Source of the DNA: Cephalotus follicularis
Taxonomy: Eukaryota > Streptophyta > Magnoliopsida > Oxalidales > Cephalotaceae
Length of the DNA: 64,000 bases
Direction: 5' to 3'
Assembly (NCBI GenBank): GCA_001972305.1
Contig: BDDD01005088.1
Span: 1 to 64,000 of the forward strand
Of this stretch, positions 1-12,010 are shown piece after piece (position 1 is the stretch's first letter; every line of letters begins with the position of its first letter). Under the pieces are notes generated by a model. It saw only the letters and a program-made list of their open reading frames with translations. It was not told the DNA's origin and ran no database searches. Both the position numbers and the translations under genes were made by a program.

Positions 1-830
1 GTGAAATGCTTGTGCGTGTTGATTATTAGCCGTCGTGCTAATAACTTGTTGATTACTAAGCCACTGTGCTAGTAACTTGCTGTTGGTTTAGCCGCCGTGC
101 TAAACAACTTACGGAGGACTTGCTCCAAAATCGTTCGCAAACGGGGACGGAGTAAGAGTGCGTGACGTTGGGGCTAGGAGGTGGCGACGGTTATGACGAC
201 TGGACTGTCTCGTTCCTTTTCGGTAACATATTTACTGCTTGTGTTAATATAACTTGAGTTATACTTGTATTGTGAACATGCACATATTTTTATATGTACA
301 CACGGAGGTATTTTACTATAAAAATTACATGTCATTGCTCATCATCATGCATTCATTCATGATACTCTTTATCTAATGACTCGAACTGTATTTTATGGGT
401 TTATTCACTTAGCCGAGTGAGGACAAAGGCTAACCCCTACTGTAACAGATTGATGGAGTGGTCTTGATATGGAGCATGCACGGAGACTTAAAGAGAAGGC
501 TTGGATATTCCCTTTATTATTTTGGTTGTCGAACATTTATCATGATATGTATTTGGGATTACTTGTAACGTGGTTTACATTATTATCTCGTACTGATGTT
601 TTATTTCACGCTCCGTTTTGGGCGATCGACAGTCTTGTTTGGGATATTGTTAAGTTGTTGGGCATCACGTAGTATGGGATGCGTGATGTGTTTTTAATTC
701 GGCTTAATTTCAAATGCTTCCGCAGGTTGTTAATGGTTATGGGAATTTTAAATTTATAGTAAATTGCATAAGCCGGATTTATATGTCGTTTGCCATACCA
801 CTTTATTATTGTTGGGAACGGGGTGTGACA
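1..830 (+). mobile_element. 3' part of a Ty3/gypsy LTR (element A), inserted in B's LTR
   Basis: This stretch matches the last part of the LTRs of M (13930-14694) and C (25848-26306). Shared blocks include GCCGAGTGAGGACAAAGGCT near 413 and the terminal GGGGTGTGACA. It ends in CA at 830. The next bases (TTAGTAATCTTACTG) continue the LTR of element B, as at 8318. It is therefore an insertion in B's 5' LTR, with TTAGT (831-835) as the likely right target-site copy. The rest lies outside the window, so I cannot tell a solo LTR from a full element. The ORFs in it are not protein genes. Confidence 0.8.
12..112 (+). repeat. TTAGCCGCCGTGCTAA-type short repeats in LTR A
   Basis: Three imperfect copies of a short unit (TTAGCCGTCGTGCTAATAA, CTAAGCCACTGTGCTAGTAA, TTAGCCGCCGTGCTAAACAA) follow one another at about 30-bp spacing. 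Each unit is bounded by an inverted TTAG/CTAA pair. The same unit is repeated in C's LTR (about 29913-30125) and occurs once in M's LTR (about 13948). Confidence 0.7.
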
Positions 831-2840
831 TTAGTAATCTTACTGTAATGGTTTGTTTCACTTTGTATTTCGGTTTTGTTTTCTTAGTGTCCTTTGGTTT
901 TGATTCCTGCCTATATGTTCTGTCATTGTAATCCTAAGCCTGTCAGCATGTTTTAAACACCATGGGCATGTTATACTCTGGTTTTAATATGTGTAAATGG
1001 CAATGGACAGAAGATTGGACTTATATGTATGCATATGTTTTAAAAAGTTCAATCTTTCTATTGAAGTTAATCACTCTCTATATATTTCCATGTCAATTCT
1101 ATGTTTTTACACTGTCTAGATGTCATATAATGTCAAATATATATGTTCATATGCCTCTGGTGTAATGTTATACTCGTTAGGACATGTTTCAGCATGAAAA
1201 TGTTGTGTTTCTGTTATTCTGTAGTCCAGAACAGTCGGCTATTCTTGTGGATAGTCGGCTGGTTTGGTTGTGTAGTCGGCTGTCTTATGAAAATAGTCAA
1301 TTGTTTTGTGTTTGGGTAGCCGACTGGACCTCTGTCACAATGGACTGCCTACAGTCTGGTTTGAGCAGTCGGCTGGTCCTTATGATTAGTCGACTGCCAA
1401 GCTTCTAACAGTCAACTGGAGCTCTGTAACCGTCAGCTGTTTTGCCCAGAAAATTTATGTTTTCAACTGTTTTGATTCGTTTGTTCCTTGAATCAAACCG
1501 AGTCTGTTCTAAACACTATAATGAGTTTGTTTAATGTCTCTAATGTTTCTTAGACCCTTATATGAATAAGTTTTGGTGTCTTTTAGATTGTTGTGCTTCA
1601 AAAGGGGAGTAGAATTAACAATTTTTCCGTAAGTGCTTTGTGAATGCATAAGGTACGGATTTCTATTGTTCTTTGGCTATCTGGTTTTTATCGAATTAAA
1701 ATCAGCTTTATGATATGTTTCTTCATTTTATGGACTGGGTTATGTTTTATAGTATGTTTCAGAAATAAAGTCTATTTTTGACATTTTATGAATTTGAATG
1801 TTTCTGACTTTATTCTTATGCTATGATACGTTACGAAATGATCATCTCTTTATATCAAAAAATAAATGAGTTGATGTTTCGACTATGAAATGTATGTTAT
1901 GATATCATTGGTGAACGATTTTCAAATATGTTTTGAGAAAGAATATTTATGTGTTTTTAAAGTGCTATTTTCGAAATGATGGAATACTGAGTATTGTACC
2001 CACCTATGCGGCGTACCATAGGTATGTCGTAGGCCTGGCACGGGGACATGACACTTCCGCAGTGGTGTGATTAGTCTACGGTGTCTCTAAATGTTATGAA
2101 TAAATCCCATGAGGTGGATTTATGGATGCGCTATGTATGATAGAGACGTATGAATCGATTCTAGTATATGGATATGTGATATGAAATGATATGTGGGAAT
2201 TGACTTGTGTAGTGCTGTACACTTGAATTCTAATGGGCATGTGGAATTAGCGCCTCCCTTGCCAATCTATGTTATGAAATGTGATATGTATGTGGCTCAG
2301 TATGACTTTATCAATCATGAAACAATGTTTTTGAAATGTTTCATAAATGCTTTGAAAGATATGAAATTGGTATTTTATGGAAATTCGAATATGACTAAAC
2401 TGTTTTACTTGCTTAAGATTTATGTTATAAATTTTATTGAGATCTTACTGCTTTTAAACTTATCGTTTACTGCTTTTACTTTCTTTATCAGTACTGAGGT
2501 TTGCTCAGCCGTGTTTTTGTTTTCGATGCGGCAGGTTATCAGGAGCCGCGGGGGAATGTGTGAATGAGATATGACCACCTTTATGTCATGGATTCCAAGG
2601 AGTGTGATCCTTATGTGTCTTTGGTTTTAGTGGTCATGAACAATATGTTATTTTGATTTATGTTTTGGTATTTGACTTTTGACATATGTTAAGTTTTATG
2701 TTCTGAATAGTTTTTCAGTAATGCTATGACCGCCACGTTTTCGCTAATAATTAAATGTTTATGTTCAGTTAAAGTTATGCCTATGTTCGGATATGTTAAG
2801 TTTTGACCTGTGACGACTCCCGCCGTCAGGTGGTGTTACA
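831..2840 (+). repeat. 5' LTR of gypsy element B (3' three-quarters)
   Basis: It aligns along its whole length with 8319-10326, the 3' LTR of B, and ends GTGTTACA at 2840 directly before a primer-binding site. In two stretches compared by eye I counted 3 differences in 60 and 7 in 98 bases, so the element is not recent. The first ~0.7 kb of the LTR lies upstream of insertion A, outside the window. No protein is encoded; the reading frames 962-2567 are LTR sequence. Confidence 0.9.
1219..1440. repeat. AGTCGGCTG/AGTCGACTG motif array in B 5' LTR
   Basis: About ten copies of AGTCGGCTG, AGTCGACTG or AGCCGACTG, with one- or two-base variants, lie 15-30 bp apart. The spacer sequence is not itself repeated. 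The array is kept in the 3' LTR (8713-8930), and its equivalents are in G (32855-33015) and I (37100-37310, 41755-41970). The unit contains GCCGAC or its complement, which is the DRE/CRT core (RCCGAC) bound by DREB/CBF factors. Binding here is only a hypothesis. Confidence 0.8.
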
Positions 2841-2845
2841 GATTA

Positions 2846-2857
2846 TGGTATCAGAGA
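2846..2857 (+). other. Primer-binding site of element B
   Basis: TGGTATCAGAGA begins five bases after the LTR end. It matches the complement of the 3' end of plant initiator-Met tRNA, the usual primer site in plant LTR retrotransposons. It fixes the LTR/internal boundary and the plus orientation. Confidence 0.9.
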
Positions 2858-3010
2858 AATATGTTTTGTTTCCTTAGAAGACCTAACTATGTTTGACATG
2901 TGAGATTGGGTAGACACTGGGTTAGGCTTTTCCGTTATGATCTTATGATATGTTTTCTGTTTTGGTCTTTGTCCTTTGTGATGTATCATGTTTTGAGTGC
3001 CTTTTCATAG

Positions 3011-4007
3011 CTGGTACGTACAAGGAACACTGCCCAGAGGACTACACCGTTGAGGCTCATGAAGTCAGAAATGAGCCTACCATGGAAGAGTTAGTGCGTC
3101 AGGCAGTCGTTCAGGAGGTACAACGTGTGTTGGGCCAGCAGAATTAGGAACAAGGTCGTAGGGAGCTGGTTGCTGAGGAGGTTGCTCCAGTTGATGTTCA
3201 GTTGGGAAGAGAAGCTGGGGACAGGACTTACACACCTGCTTATATTTGGCTTGAGCGGTTCCAGAAACAGAGGCCGCAGTCTTTCAACTCAGCCATGACT
3301 CTTGTAGAGGCTGAGCACTGGATTGCTCATATGGACAAGATCTTTGATGTGCTTGGTTGTAGTGACGAGCAGAAGGTTAAGTTAGCTGCTTACAAGCGAG
3401 AGGGTGATGCTCAGAAATGGTGGAAGGCACTGGGTTTGGCTAAAGGTGGTAACTATGTGGAGACTTTGACCTGGTCGGAGTTTTGTGAAGTCTTCTATCA
3501 GCAGTATTTTCCCACTGCTGATAAGGAGGCTTATGCCAGGGATTTCATCACTACAAGATGGGAGGATGGAGAGTCAGTCACGGAGTTTCTAATCCGTTTC
3601 ACTAGGCTTGCTGGTTTTGATGGGTCCGCGGTAGGGGCAGCACTAGAGCAGGCTGAGAAATTCAAGTGGAAGTTGCACTATCAGCTTAGGGGTAAGCTGG
3701 TTAACACCATGTTTGCTGATGTTTCTGAAGTGGCAAATGCAGCAAAAAACATAGAACTAGAGAGGCTAGATTTCCAGGTAGCTCATCAGGAAAGTGATAA
3801 GAAGAGAAACAGGGCAAGGTTCTAGACAGAATAGTAAGAATAGAAATTGCAAGCGATGAAGGAGTAATGATAACTGGGGACAGCAACAGCCCGGTAATGA
3901 TCAGAGGCAGACACAGGGAGCTGCGGATGTCCAGATTGCCAAGTGTGATGTTTACGGTAGACAGCATCTAGTGGGAGTGTGCTATAAGGCTATCGGGGCC
4001 TGTTTTT
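3011..4007 (+). pseudogene. gag: gag of element B (broken)
   Basis: This is the structural capsid gene of a Ty3/gypsy element. The retrotransposon-gag core is clear at 3202-3823, from the region around WLERFQKQRPQSF to the AEKFKWKLHYQLRGKL block and NAAKNIELERLDF. The start matches G and I (MARTRN...), but the ATG is CTG here (3011). A one-base deletion lies near 3050, an in-frame TAG at 3145 stands where relatives have CAG, and the core ends in a TAG at about 3823. After a frameshift the CX2C of the nucleocapsid region (AKCDVYGRQH) is also degenerate. It cannot be translated as one protein. Confidence 0.85.
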
Positions 4008-4723
4008 AATGTGGCCAGAAAGGGTTTTTCATGAAGGATTGTCCTGATCCTCGTGCAAAGGAAAGGAGGGGGAACAATGCAGATCCCGGACAACGCAATG
4101 TGGGAGGACATGTTTTTTCTATCACGACTCAGCAGGCTGCTAACGTACCAGGTACTGTTTCGGGCTTTATTTTTGTTCGTAACCGTAGGACTTATGTTTT
4201 GTATGATACTGGATCGACCCACTCGGTTGTAGCGAGGTCTTTTGTTCGGCATATCGGGATGTCTTCACAATTGCTTGATCCAGCTTTGGTACTTTCGACC
4301 CCTACGGGTACATCTATTGTGATATCTGAGTGTTTTTATGTTTGCCCTCTTGTTTTTGATGATCGGATTCATGATGTGGATCTTCTTTCTATCGATATGT
4401 ATGACTTTGATATGATTCTGGGTATGAATTGGTTGGATCGTCATCAGGCTATGATTGACTGCTATGCTCGGAGGGTTCTATTTCGGGATATGAATAGACC
4501 TGATTTTATCTATCAGGGTTCACAGCCGAGAAAAGAAGTGAAGGTTTTATCTGCTTTGAAGGATCAGAAATTGGTGGCTAAGGGCACTGAAGGTTTCTTA
4601 GCTGTTGTGAAGGATGTCTCAAAGGTTGAGCCTCGCCTTGAAGACTATCCTGTGAATAGAGAATTTTTGGATGTGTTTCCAGAGGAGTTACCAGGTTTGC
4701 CACCACAACAGGAAGTGCAGTAG
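4008..4723 (+). pseudogene. Zinc knuckle remnant and aspartic protease of B
   Basis: The knuckle reads CF-stop-CGQKGFFMKDCPDP, with a stop inside it and Phe where CCHC needs His. Downstream, an open frame from 4031 holds the retropepsin region: YVLYDTGSTHSVV carries the catalytic DTG at about 4204-4212, and DFDMILGMNWLDRH follows near 4405-4445. Family knowledge: the protease matures Gag-Pol. The open frame runs into the linker to RT (EELPGLPPQQEVQ) and stops at a TAG (4721-4723). The active site is intact, but the unit has no working start. Confidence 0.85.
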
Positions 4724-6110
4724 ACCATTGAACTCATTCCTGGAGCGGCACCTATATCTAAGGCACCTTACAGGATGGCACCGTTGGAACTGTAAGAGTT
4801 GAAGGAGCAGTTGCAAAAGCTGTTAAATCAGGATTTCATTCGGCCTAGTGTTTCGCCGTGGGTTGCTCCGGTTCTTTTTGTGAAGAAGAAAGATGGGTCT
4901 ATGAGGCTATGCATAGACTACAGAGAGTTGAATCGGATTACTGTTCGGAATAAATACCATTTGCCTAGGATTGATTACTTGTTTAATCAACTCGAAGGTG
5001 CTCGGTATTTCTCTAAGATCGATTTGTGATCGAGATATCATCAGATTCGTATAAAGGATGAAGATGTACCTAAAACTGCTTTTCGTACTCGGTATGGGCA
5101 TTATGAGTTTCTGGTGATACCGTTCGGACTCACTAATGCACCGGAAGTTTTCATGGATCTGATGAATAGGGTGTTTCATGAGTACTTGGACCAGTTTGTG
5201 ATTGTGTTCGTAGATGACATACTCTTGTTTTCCAACTCGAAGGAAGAACATGAAGAACAGTTTCGTATTGTGCTAGGTATTCTGAGAAAGAATCAGCTAT
5301 ACGCGAAGTTCTCGAAGTCTGAGTTCTGGTTGGAACATGTGGCATTTTTGGGTCATGTGGTTACAGCTGAAGGTATCTGTGTGGATCCTACTAAAGTAGA
5401 AGCTATTACTAAATGGCCGAGACCTACCACAGTGAGGAAGGTTAGAAGTTTCTTGGGTTTGGCTAGATACTATAGGCGGTTTGTGGAAGGCTTTTCCTCC
5501 ATAGCCTTACCACTAACTCAGCTTATGAGGAAGGGAGCTAAGTTTGAATGGAATGAAGAGCGTGAAGCAAGCTTCGAGAAACTAAAGAATGGTATTGTGA
5601 TGGCACCGATTCTTCGTTTACCATCTGGGTTGGGTGGATACTAGATATACAACGATGCTTCTAAGAAGGGTTTGGGGTGTGTTTCGATGCAGCACTGTCA
5701 TGTGATAGCTTATGCTTCAAGACAGTTGAAGCCTTATGAAGTAAACTATCCTACACATGATCTTGAGTTGGCAGCAGTGGTGTTTGCGTTGAAGATATGG
5801 AGGCACTACTTGTACAGAGAAACTTGTGACGTCTTTACCGATCAAAAGAGTCTCAAGTACATCTTTACGCAGAAAGAGTTGAACATGCGACAGAGAAGGT
5901 GGCTAGAACTTCTTAAAGACTATGATCTGAATATTCAGTACCATCCTGGTAAAGCAAACGTGGTAGCTGATGCTCTTAGTCGGAAGAGTTCTGGGAGTGC
6001 AGCGGCTTTGCTTACTCAGCCGCAGTTGATAGCTGATATGGAGCGGATGGATTTGCACCTGTATTTTCGGGGTTCGGAAGGTTTTGTTGCAGCCATGAAT
6101 ATCGATCATA
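4724..6110 (+). pseudogene. Reverse transcriptase and RNase H of B
   Basis: RT begins with the PGAAP...SKAPYRMAP block. LCIDYRELN is near 4912, YFSKIDL ends in a TGA at 5027 (relatives have AGA), PFGLTNAP follows, and the catalytic FVDD is at 5207-5218. The palm and thumb run to about 5640, where a TAG replaces the CAG of GGYQIY. RNase H follows: [37 protein letters not shown] (relatives have TDHKSL, so this His is lost) and [17 protein letters not shown] near 5938-5990. Order and motifs match chromovirus pol. Stops break it into several frames. Confidence 0.9.
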
Positions 6111-7540
6111 CTCTTATATCTCGGATTAAGACAACTCAGAGTGATGATGGTGAGCTTTGGGACTTAGTCCAAAATGTTGAAAAGGGTAAGCAATTAGAGT
6201 TTTGTATGGATGAGCATGGTGTGATATGGCTGGGTAATCGGTTGTGTGTTCCGGCAGATTCTTCTATCAGAGATGCTATTTTGTCTGAGTCACACAGTTA
6301 TCCATTTTCCATACATCCGGGTTCTACAAAAATGTATAAAGACTTGAAGAAGAACTTCAGGTGGAATGGAATGAAAACGGATGTAGCGGAGTATGTTGGG
6401 AGGCGTTTGATCTATCAGCAGGTAAAGATTGAGCACCAGCGTGCTAGTGGTTTGTTAAAGCCCTTGGAAGTTCCAGTGTGGTAATGGGAGAGCATATCGA
6501 TGGACTTTGTTACGGGTTTGCCGAGAACTTTTAGAAGGAACGATGCTATCTGGGTAGTAGTGGATCGATTGACTAAATCGGCTCACTTCTTGGCTATCCG
6601 AGAGGACTTCTTTGTAGATCGTTTGGCTAAGGTGTTTCAGCAGGAGATAGTGAGACTACATGGGACTCCGGTATCCATTGTTTCGGATAGGGATCCTCGT
6701 TTCACTTCACGGTTTTGGAAAGGGTTTCAGAAAGCTTGGGGTACTAGGCTCAGTTACAGTACAGCTTTCCATCCACAGACCGATGGGCAGACTGAAAGGA
6801 CCATCCAGACCTTGGAGGATATGTTGAGGTCTTGTGCGTTGGAGTTGACTGGGAACTAGGACGAGTATTTGAGATTGATGGAGTTTGCACACAATAACAG
6901 TTGGCACCCTAGCATCGGTATGGCTCCGTTTGAAGCTCTTTATGGGAGGATGTGTTAAGCTCCGACATGTTGGGCTAAGCTTGGAGAGTGAGTTATCGAG
7001 GGACCCGAGCTACTGCAGATCACTACGAAGAAAGTGGCAATAGCAAGGGAGAGATTGAAAGCAACTCAATCTCAACATAAAAGTTATGCGGACAGACATC
7101 AGAAAGACTTGGAGTTTAAAGTGGGTGAACATGTGTTCTTGAAAGTTTCACCTTGGAAAGGAGTCCGACGTTTTGGGATGAAGGGAAAGTTGAGTCCGCG
7201 GTATATCGGGCCTTTCAAAGTTCTGGAAAAGGTAGCCGAGGTTGCTTATCGGTTAGCTTTGCCTCCGCAGTTAGCACACGTCCATAATGTGTTCCACGTG
7301 TCTTTTTTGAGGGGTTATCAGTATCATCCCTTGCATGTGGTTCACTATCCGTTGGACAGTATTCGGGAGGACCTATCTTGTGATGAGGAGGCCGAGGCTA
7401 TTTTGGATCGACAGGGGCGGGTGACACGTAGCAAGACCGTTCCTTTTGTGAAAGTTCTATGGAGGAATCATCCCGAACGTGAGGCCACCTAGGAGCTGGA
7501 GGAGCATATTCGGGAGCGATATTTGCACTTGTTTGTTTGA
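6111..7540 (+). pseudogene. Integrase of B with chromodomain-like tail
   Basis: The zinc-binding part ([13 protein letters not shown]) is followed by RRLIYQQV where relatives have KCLICQQV, so both cysteines of HHCC are lost. The core starts at SMDFVTGLP (6497), has IVSDRDPRF near 6675 and TDGQTERTIQTLEDML near 6780, giving D,D35E. The GPY/F region is KLSPRYIGPFKVL (about 7190), and the tail ILDRQGRVTRSKTVPFVKVLWRNHP ends at TGA 7538-7540. Stops at 6482, 6857, 6957, 6990 and 7490 kill it; several stand where relatives have TGG or CGA codons. Confidence 0.88.
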
Positions 7541-7556
7541 GGTATGTGTATGTTGT

Positions 7557-7573
7557 GATTTCGAGACGAAATC
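7557..7573 (+). other. Hairpin just before the polypurine tract (B)
   Basis: GATTTCGAGACGAAATC forms a perfect 7-bp stem with an AGA loop. It lies between the pol stop and the polypurine tract. Equivalents occur in C (27887-27906) and L (59573-59592). Confidence 0.75.
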
Positions 7574-7577
7574 CTTT

Positions 7578-7591
7578 TTAAGGGGGGTGGA
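7578..7591 (+). other. Polypurine tract of B
   Basis: The purine run ending AAGGGGGGTGGA directly precedes the 3' LTR start TGTAATACC at 7592. This is the plus-strand primer position in LTR retrotransposons. Confidence 0.85.
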
Positions 7592-10326
7592 TGTAATACC
7601 CTGCTTGTTCGTATATGTGTTTTGCGGGTTTTTATATATGATGTTTTCGGGCTTTTAAATATTGTTGTTTTAACGTCCGTTGCCCTGTGATTTGGGCTCT
7701 TTGATATCAGCCTAAATTTTTGGATATGTTAATGCAATGTTGGGTTGGGCCTATGTTTATAACTTTTATTTTTATCAAAACTTTATTCTATTTTACAATT
7801 TTCAAATTATTAAAACAATTTCCTTTCTTCTTTTATTTTAAAAATCTCTTAATTTCTATTGTTTCTATTTTCTTTTTCCTTATTCTTCTTCTTTCCTTTC
7901 TTCTCCCCATTTCTCCCGTATCACTCTCTTTCCTTCATTAATGCTAGACGTCTTCAATCTCCTTCTTCCTTATTAATCTGATTCTTGTCCCCTCTTCTTC
8001 CTTAACAATTCCTCAAATCACTCTATTCTTTCCTGTTTTAAGAAGGTCAATGCCTTGAGTTTATGCCATCCGTTTCCTCTACCTGTCACTACCGAATTCT
8101 ATATTGTTGAAGCCTGTTTCTGACTCTTGTGGAGTTGTTTCATCAGTCTACAAAGGTAATCTTAATCTTTCGTTGTTCTTTTGGTTGATTTCCTTCGGTT
8201 TGTTAAGGTTGTTATGTATTATTTGTTTTCTTCTCCTTGTTTTCCTGCAAACAGTCGTTTGACAAGTGAACTGTGGTGTTCTTCTGCTCTTTTCTGTGTT
8301 CTTGATAATCATTGCAGGTTAGTAATATTATTGTAATGGTTTGTTTCACTTTGTCTTTCGGTTTTGTGTTCTTAGTGTCCTTTGGTTTTGATTCTTGCGT
8401 ATATGTTCTGTCATTGTAATCCTAAGCCTGTCGGCATGTATTAAACACCATAGACATGTTATAATTTGGTTTTAATATATGTAAATGGCAATGCACAGAA
8501 GATTGGACTTATATGTATGCATATGTTTTAAAAAGTTCTCTCTTTCTATTGAAGTTAATCACTGTCTATATATTTCCATGTCAATTCTATGTTTTTACAC
8601 TGTCTAGATGTCATATAATGTCACATGTATATGTTCATATGTCTCTGGTGTAATGTTATACTCATTTGGACAAGTCTGCATGAAAATGTTGTGTTTGTGT
8701 TGTTCTGTCATCCAGAACAGTCGGCTGTTCTTGTGGACAGTCGGCTGGTTTGGTTGTGTAGTCGGCTGTCTTATGAAAACAGTCGACTGTTTTGTGTTGA
8801 GTAGCCGACTGGACCTCTATAACAGTGGACTACCTGCAGTCTGGCTTGAGTAGTCGGCTGGTCCTTAATATTAGTCGACTGCCAAGCTTCTAACAGTCGA
8901 CTGGAGCTCTGTAACAGTCAGTTGTTTTGCCCAGAAAATTTCTGTTTTCAACTGTTTTGAATCTATTGTTCCTCGAATCAAACCGGGTATGTTCAAAACA
9001 CTATAATGACTTTGTTTACTATCTCAAATGTTTCTTAGACCCTTATATGAAAAAGTTTTGGTGTCTTTTAGATTGTTGTGCTTCAAAAGGGGGAGTTGAA
9101 TTAACAATTTTTCCGTAAGTGCTTTGTGAACGCATAAGGTACGGATTTCTATCGTTCTTTGGCTATCTGTTTTTTATCGAATTAAAATCAGCTTTCTGAT
9201 ATGTTTCTTCATTTTATGGACTTGCTTATGTTTTATAGTATGTTTCAGAAATAAAGTATGTTTTTGACATTTTATGAATTTAAATGTTTCTGACTTTATT
9301 CTTATGCTATGATACGTTACGAAATGATCATCTCTTTATATCGAAAAGTAAATGAGTTGATATTTTGACTATGAAATGTATTTTATGATATCGTTAGTGA
9401 ACGATTTTCAAATATGTTTTGAGAAAGCATATTTATGTGTTTTTAAAGTGCTATTTTTTAAATGATTTAATACTGAGTATTGTACCCACCTATGGGGCGT
9501 ACCATGGGCATGTCGTAGGCCTAGCACGGGGACATGACACTTCCGTAGCGGTGTGATTAGTCTACAGCGTCTCTGAATGTTATGAATAAATCCCACGAGG
9601 TGAATTTATGGATGCGCTATGTATGATAGAGGCGTATGAATCGATTCTAGTATATGGATATGTGATATGAAATGATATGTGAGAATTGACTTGTGTAGTG
9701 CCGTACACTTGAATTCTAATGGGCATATGGAATGAGGGCCTCCCTTGCCAATCTATGTTATGAAATGTGATATGTATGTGGCTTAGTATGACTTTATCAA
9801 TCATGAAATGATATTTTTGAAATGTTTCGTAAATGTTTCGAAAGATATGAAATTGGTATTTTATGGAAATTCGAATATGACTAAACTATTTTAATTGCTT
9901 AAGATTTCTGTTATGAATTTTATTGAGATCTCACTGCTTTTAAACTTATCGTTTACTACTTTTACTTTCTTTATCCGTACTGAGGTTTGCTCAGCCGCGT
10001 TTCTGTTTTTCATGCGGCAGGTTATCAGGAGCAGCGGGGGAATGTGTGAATGAGAGATGACCACCTTTATGTCATGGATTCCCAGGAGTGTGATCGTTAT
10101 GTGTCTTTGGTTTTAGTGGTCATGAACAATATGTTATTTTGGTTTATGTTTTGGTATTTGACTTTTGACATATGTTAAGTTTTATGTTCTGAATAGTTTT
10201 TCAGTAATGCTATGACCGCCACGTCTTGGCTAATAATTAAAGGTTTATGTTCAGTTAAAGTTATGCCTATGTTCGGATATGTTAAGTTTTGACCTGTGAC
10301 GACTCCTGCCGTCCGGGTGTGTTACA
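7592..10326 (+). repeat. 3' LTR of gypsy element B, complete, 2735 bp
   Basis: It starts TGTAATACCC after the polypurine tract and ends GTGTTACA. Its last three-quarters match 831-2840. A CT-rich tract lies at about 7790-8045 and the AGTCGGCTG array at 8713-8930. The block at 9480-9560 (GTACCCACCTATGGGGCGTA and onward) is shared with G, I and D. LTRs of 2-3 kb with a chromodomain-like IN tail fit the Tekay/Del lineage. No protein gene is present. Confidence 0.92.
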
Positions 10327-10784
10327 GCCTACGGGGGCAAGTCCGCCCCCCTACTAGCTCCCCTCATCCGTCGATGATGGGATCCTGATTCAAAAACATG
10401 GTTACGTTTCACTATAAACATATATAACAAAATATAACCAAAAAGCTTCAACAATATGAAAAACAATTTAAGGTCAAATATCATGACATAACAAATTTCC
10501 TTACTAGGACTGGAAAGATCGGTATCCTACTCCCGTGTGTCTAACTCCATGGAGTCCGACTCGGGACGCGTTGATCCGGAGGGTGTGTGGGAATCTCCAG
10601 GAATAGAGGAACGCGTGACCCTGCGTGGCATATCTGCATGAACTCACCGTATTTAAAAATGATACAAACTACATATAGTTGTCCTACTATATATTATCAA
10701 ATTACAATGTCGTGCCAAATTAGAAGATTAGGAATACTATTGCAAACAGTATTTACTACATATACTACACTATTAAGATACATT
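10327..10784. other. Flank downstream of CACTA transposase; nothing recognised
   Basis: This is single-copy within the window. It holds an inverted GGGGGC/GCCCCC near 10336-10353 and AT-rich sequence. It lies past the stop of the CACTA transposase reading frame (10785) and is presumably its 3' untranslated part. I see no CACTA terminal inverted repeat. The ORF at 10587-10916 overlaps the coding strand of the transposase and is not credible. Confidence 0.5.
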
Positions 10785-12005
10785 TTAATCTATGCTATCA
10801 ATATACATGTAGTCTTGACTATCGGAATCATATTTCATCACTCCGTCCTCCTCATCCGTGTTAGAAAGATCGTCTTCCCATTCATCTTCCTCGTCAGTCG
10901 TATTGTCATGGTCTGACGTAGGATCCCTTATTCGAACATTTGGAGGCAATAATACCTACGCCCATTCCCCATCTCCTCGAAGGAAATATTCACTTTCAGG
11001 TTTTAAATTAGCTGCAAATGATCATAGTGGACTGGTGGCGACATCTTCTTGCAATGTCATATCCATACCCAAATCATCGCCATCTTCTTCTTCATAATCA
11101 AGAACGCTGTAGTCATTTCTGGGTTTAATTTTTATCACAGTCACCCATCCTTTGTGCCTAAGATCGTTGGAAACGCTGGGTGCGTAGAACACCTACACAA
11201 CTTGACTTGCTAGTATGAACGACTCGTATGTGGGGAGTTCCTTTTCTGGGTTCAGATGAACAATCCCAAACTCATCTACTTTGGTACCTCTCTCCGAAGT
11301 GTCAACCCAATCATACTTGAATAAAACAACTTTGTTGTCTTTTTCGTAGAAATCAAGCTCCACAATGTCGACCAAGGTTCCGTAGAAGGCACTGCAACTA
11401 TCATTCCAAGTTCTTCCCTTGATCATTACACCCCAATTGTGAGTTGTTGAGGTCCTCGATGCATCTTTAGTGTGAAACTTGTGCCCGTTGATGACACACC
11501 CCTTCCACGACCTCACTTTTGTAGTAGGTGCACTTGCTAAATTTATTAGACGGGCGTCAACTTCCTGCTCCTTCTTAACCTATTAAGTGTGAAATGTACA
11601 CACGTAACATAGAAATGAATATCAACAATTAAAAATCATGAAACCTATAGACGCTTTGTAGACATATTATGGCATTACTTACACGGGTTTGAAACCATTT
11701 CACAAAGTGTGCATCGCGTTCTTCTTCAATTTGTTTGGGCCGACTTCATCGCAGTTCAGAAGGATGTACAAATATGCAGCCTCATATCCTTTGTCTGTCA
11801 TATGCCTGTTCTCTATCTTGCCCATTACTTTACCGGGGTGAGTAAATATGGATAGCAATCCGTTAGTTGCAATGACGCCCCCATACCAGTTTCTCTCAGG
11901 TCTATTCAGCCTCGTCGGGACATCAGGTTCGAAATAATACGAACAAAACGTTGTCAACTAGAGAACAATTTATGCCTCAGTGATCGACCGTTCCGCACAA
12001 GCTTT
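10785..12005 (-). pseudogene. CACTA (En/Spm) transposase, C-terminal part
   Basis: Read on the minus strand, 12005-11700 is the end of the DUF4218 region (NRPERNWYGGV, LLNCDEV). An intron at 11580-11682 follows, then a DUF4216 domain at 11579-11193 (RSWKGCVINGHKFHT, NWGVMIKG, FYGTLVDIVELDFY, VVLFKYDWVDT). Last comes an acidic tail rich in Asp/Glu ending at TAA 10785-10787. These domains occur together at the C-end of plant Tnp2 proteins. A TAG at 11193-11195, a second stop in the acidic tail and a frameshift near 11720 break it. M separates this part from the N-terminal part. Confidence 0.85.
11580..11682 (-). other. Intron in the CACTA transposase gene (103 nt)
   Basis: On the minus strand, coding sequence ending in KWFQTR is followed by GTAAGTAATG (first base 11682). 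It resumes after CTTAATAG (last base 11580) with a frame encoding VKKEQEVDARLINLAS. It has consensus GT-AG ends, is AT-rich, and coding continues on both sides. Confidence 0.7.
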
Positions 12006-12010
12006 GTTCT

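Noticed and set aside
469..2567. Short reading frames in the first 2.6 kb as possible host genes
   Set aside because: They fall in LTR sequence that recurs at 8319-10326 and in other LTRs without keeping the frames open.
10327..10400. GGGGGC/GCCCCC inverted repeat as the end of a DNA transposon
   Set aside because: It lacks CACTA sequence, has no partner at the other side near 17160, and directly abuts B's LTR.
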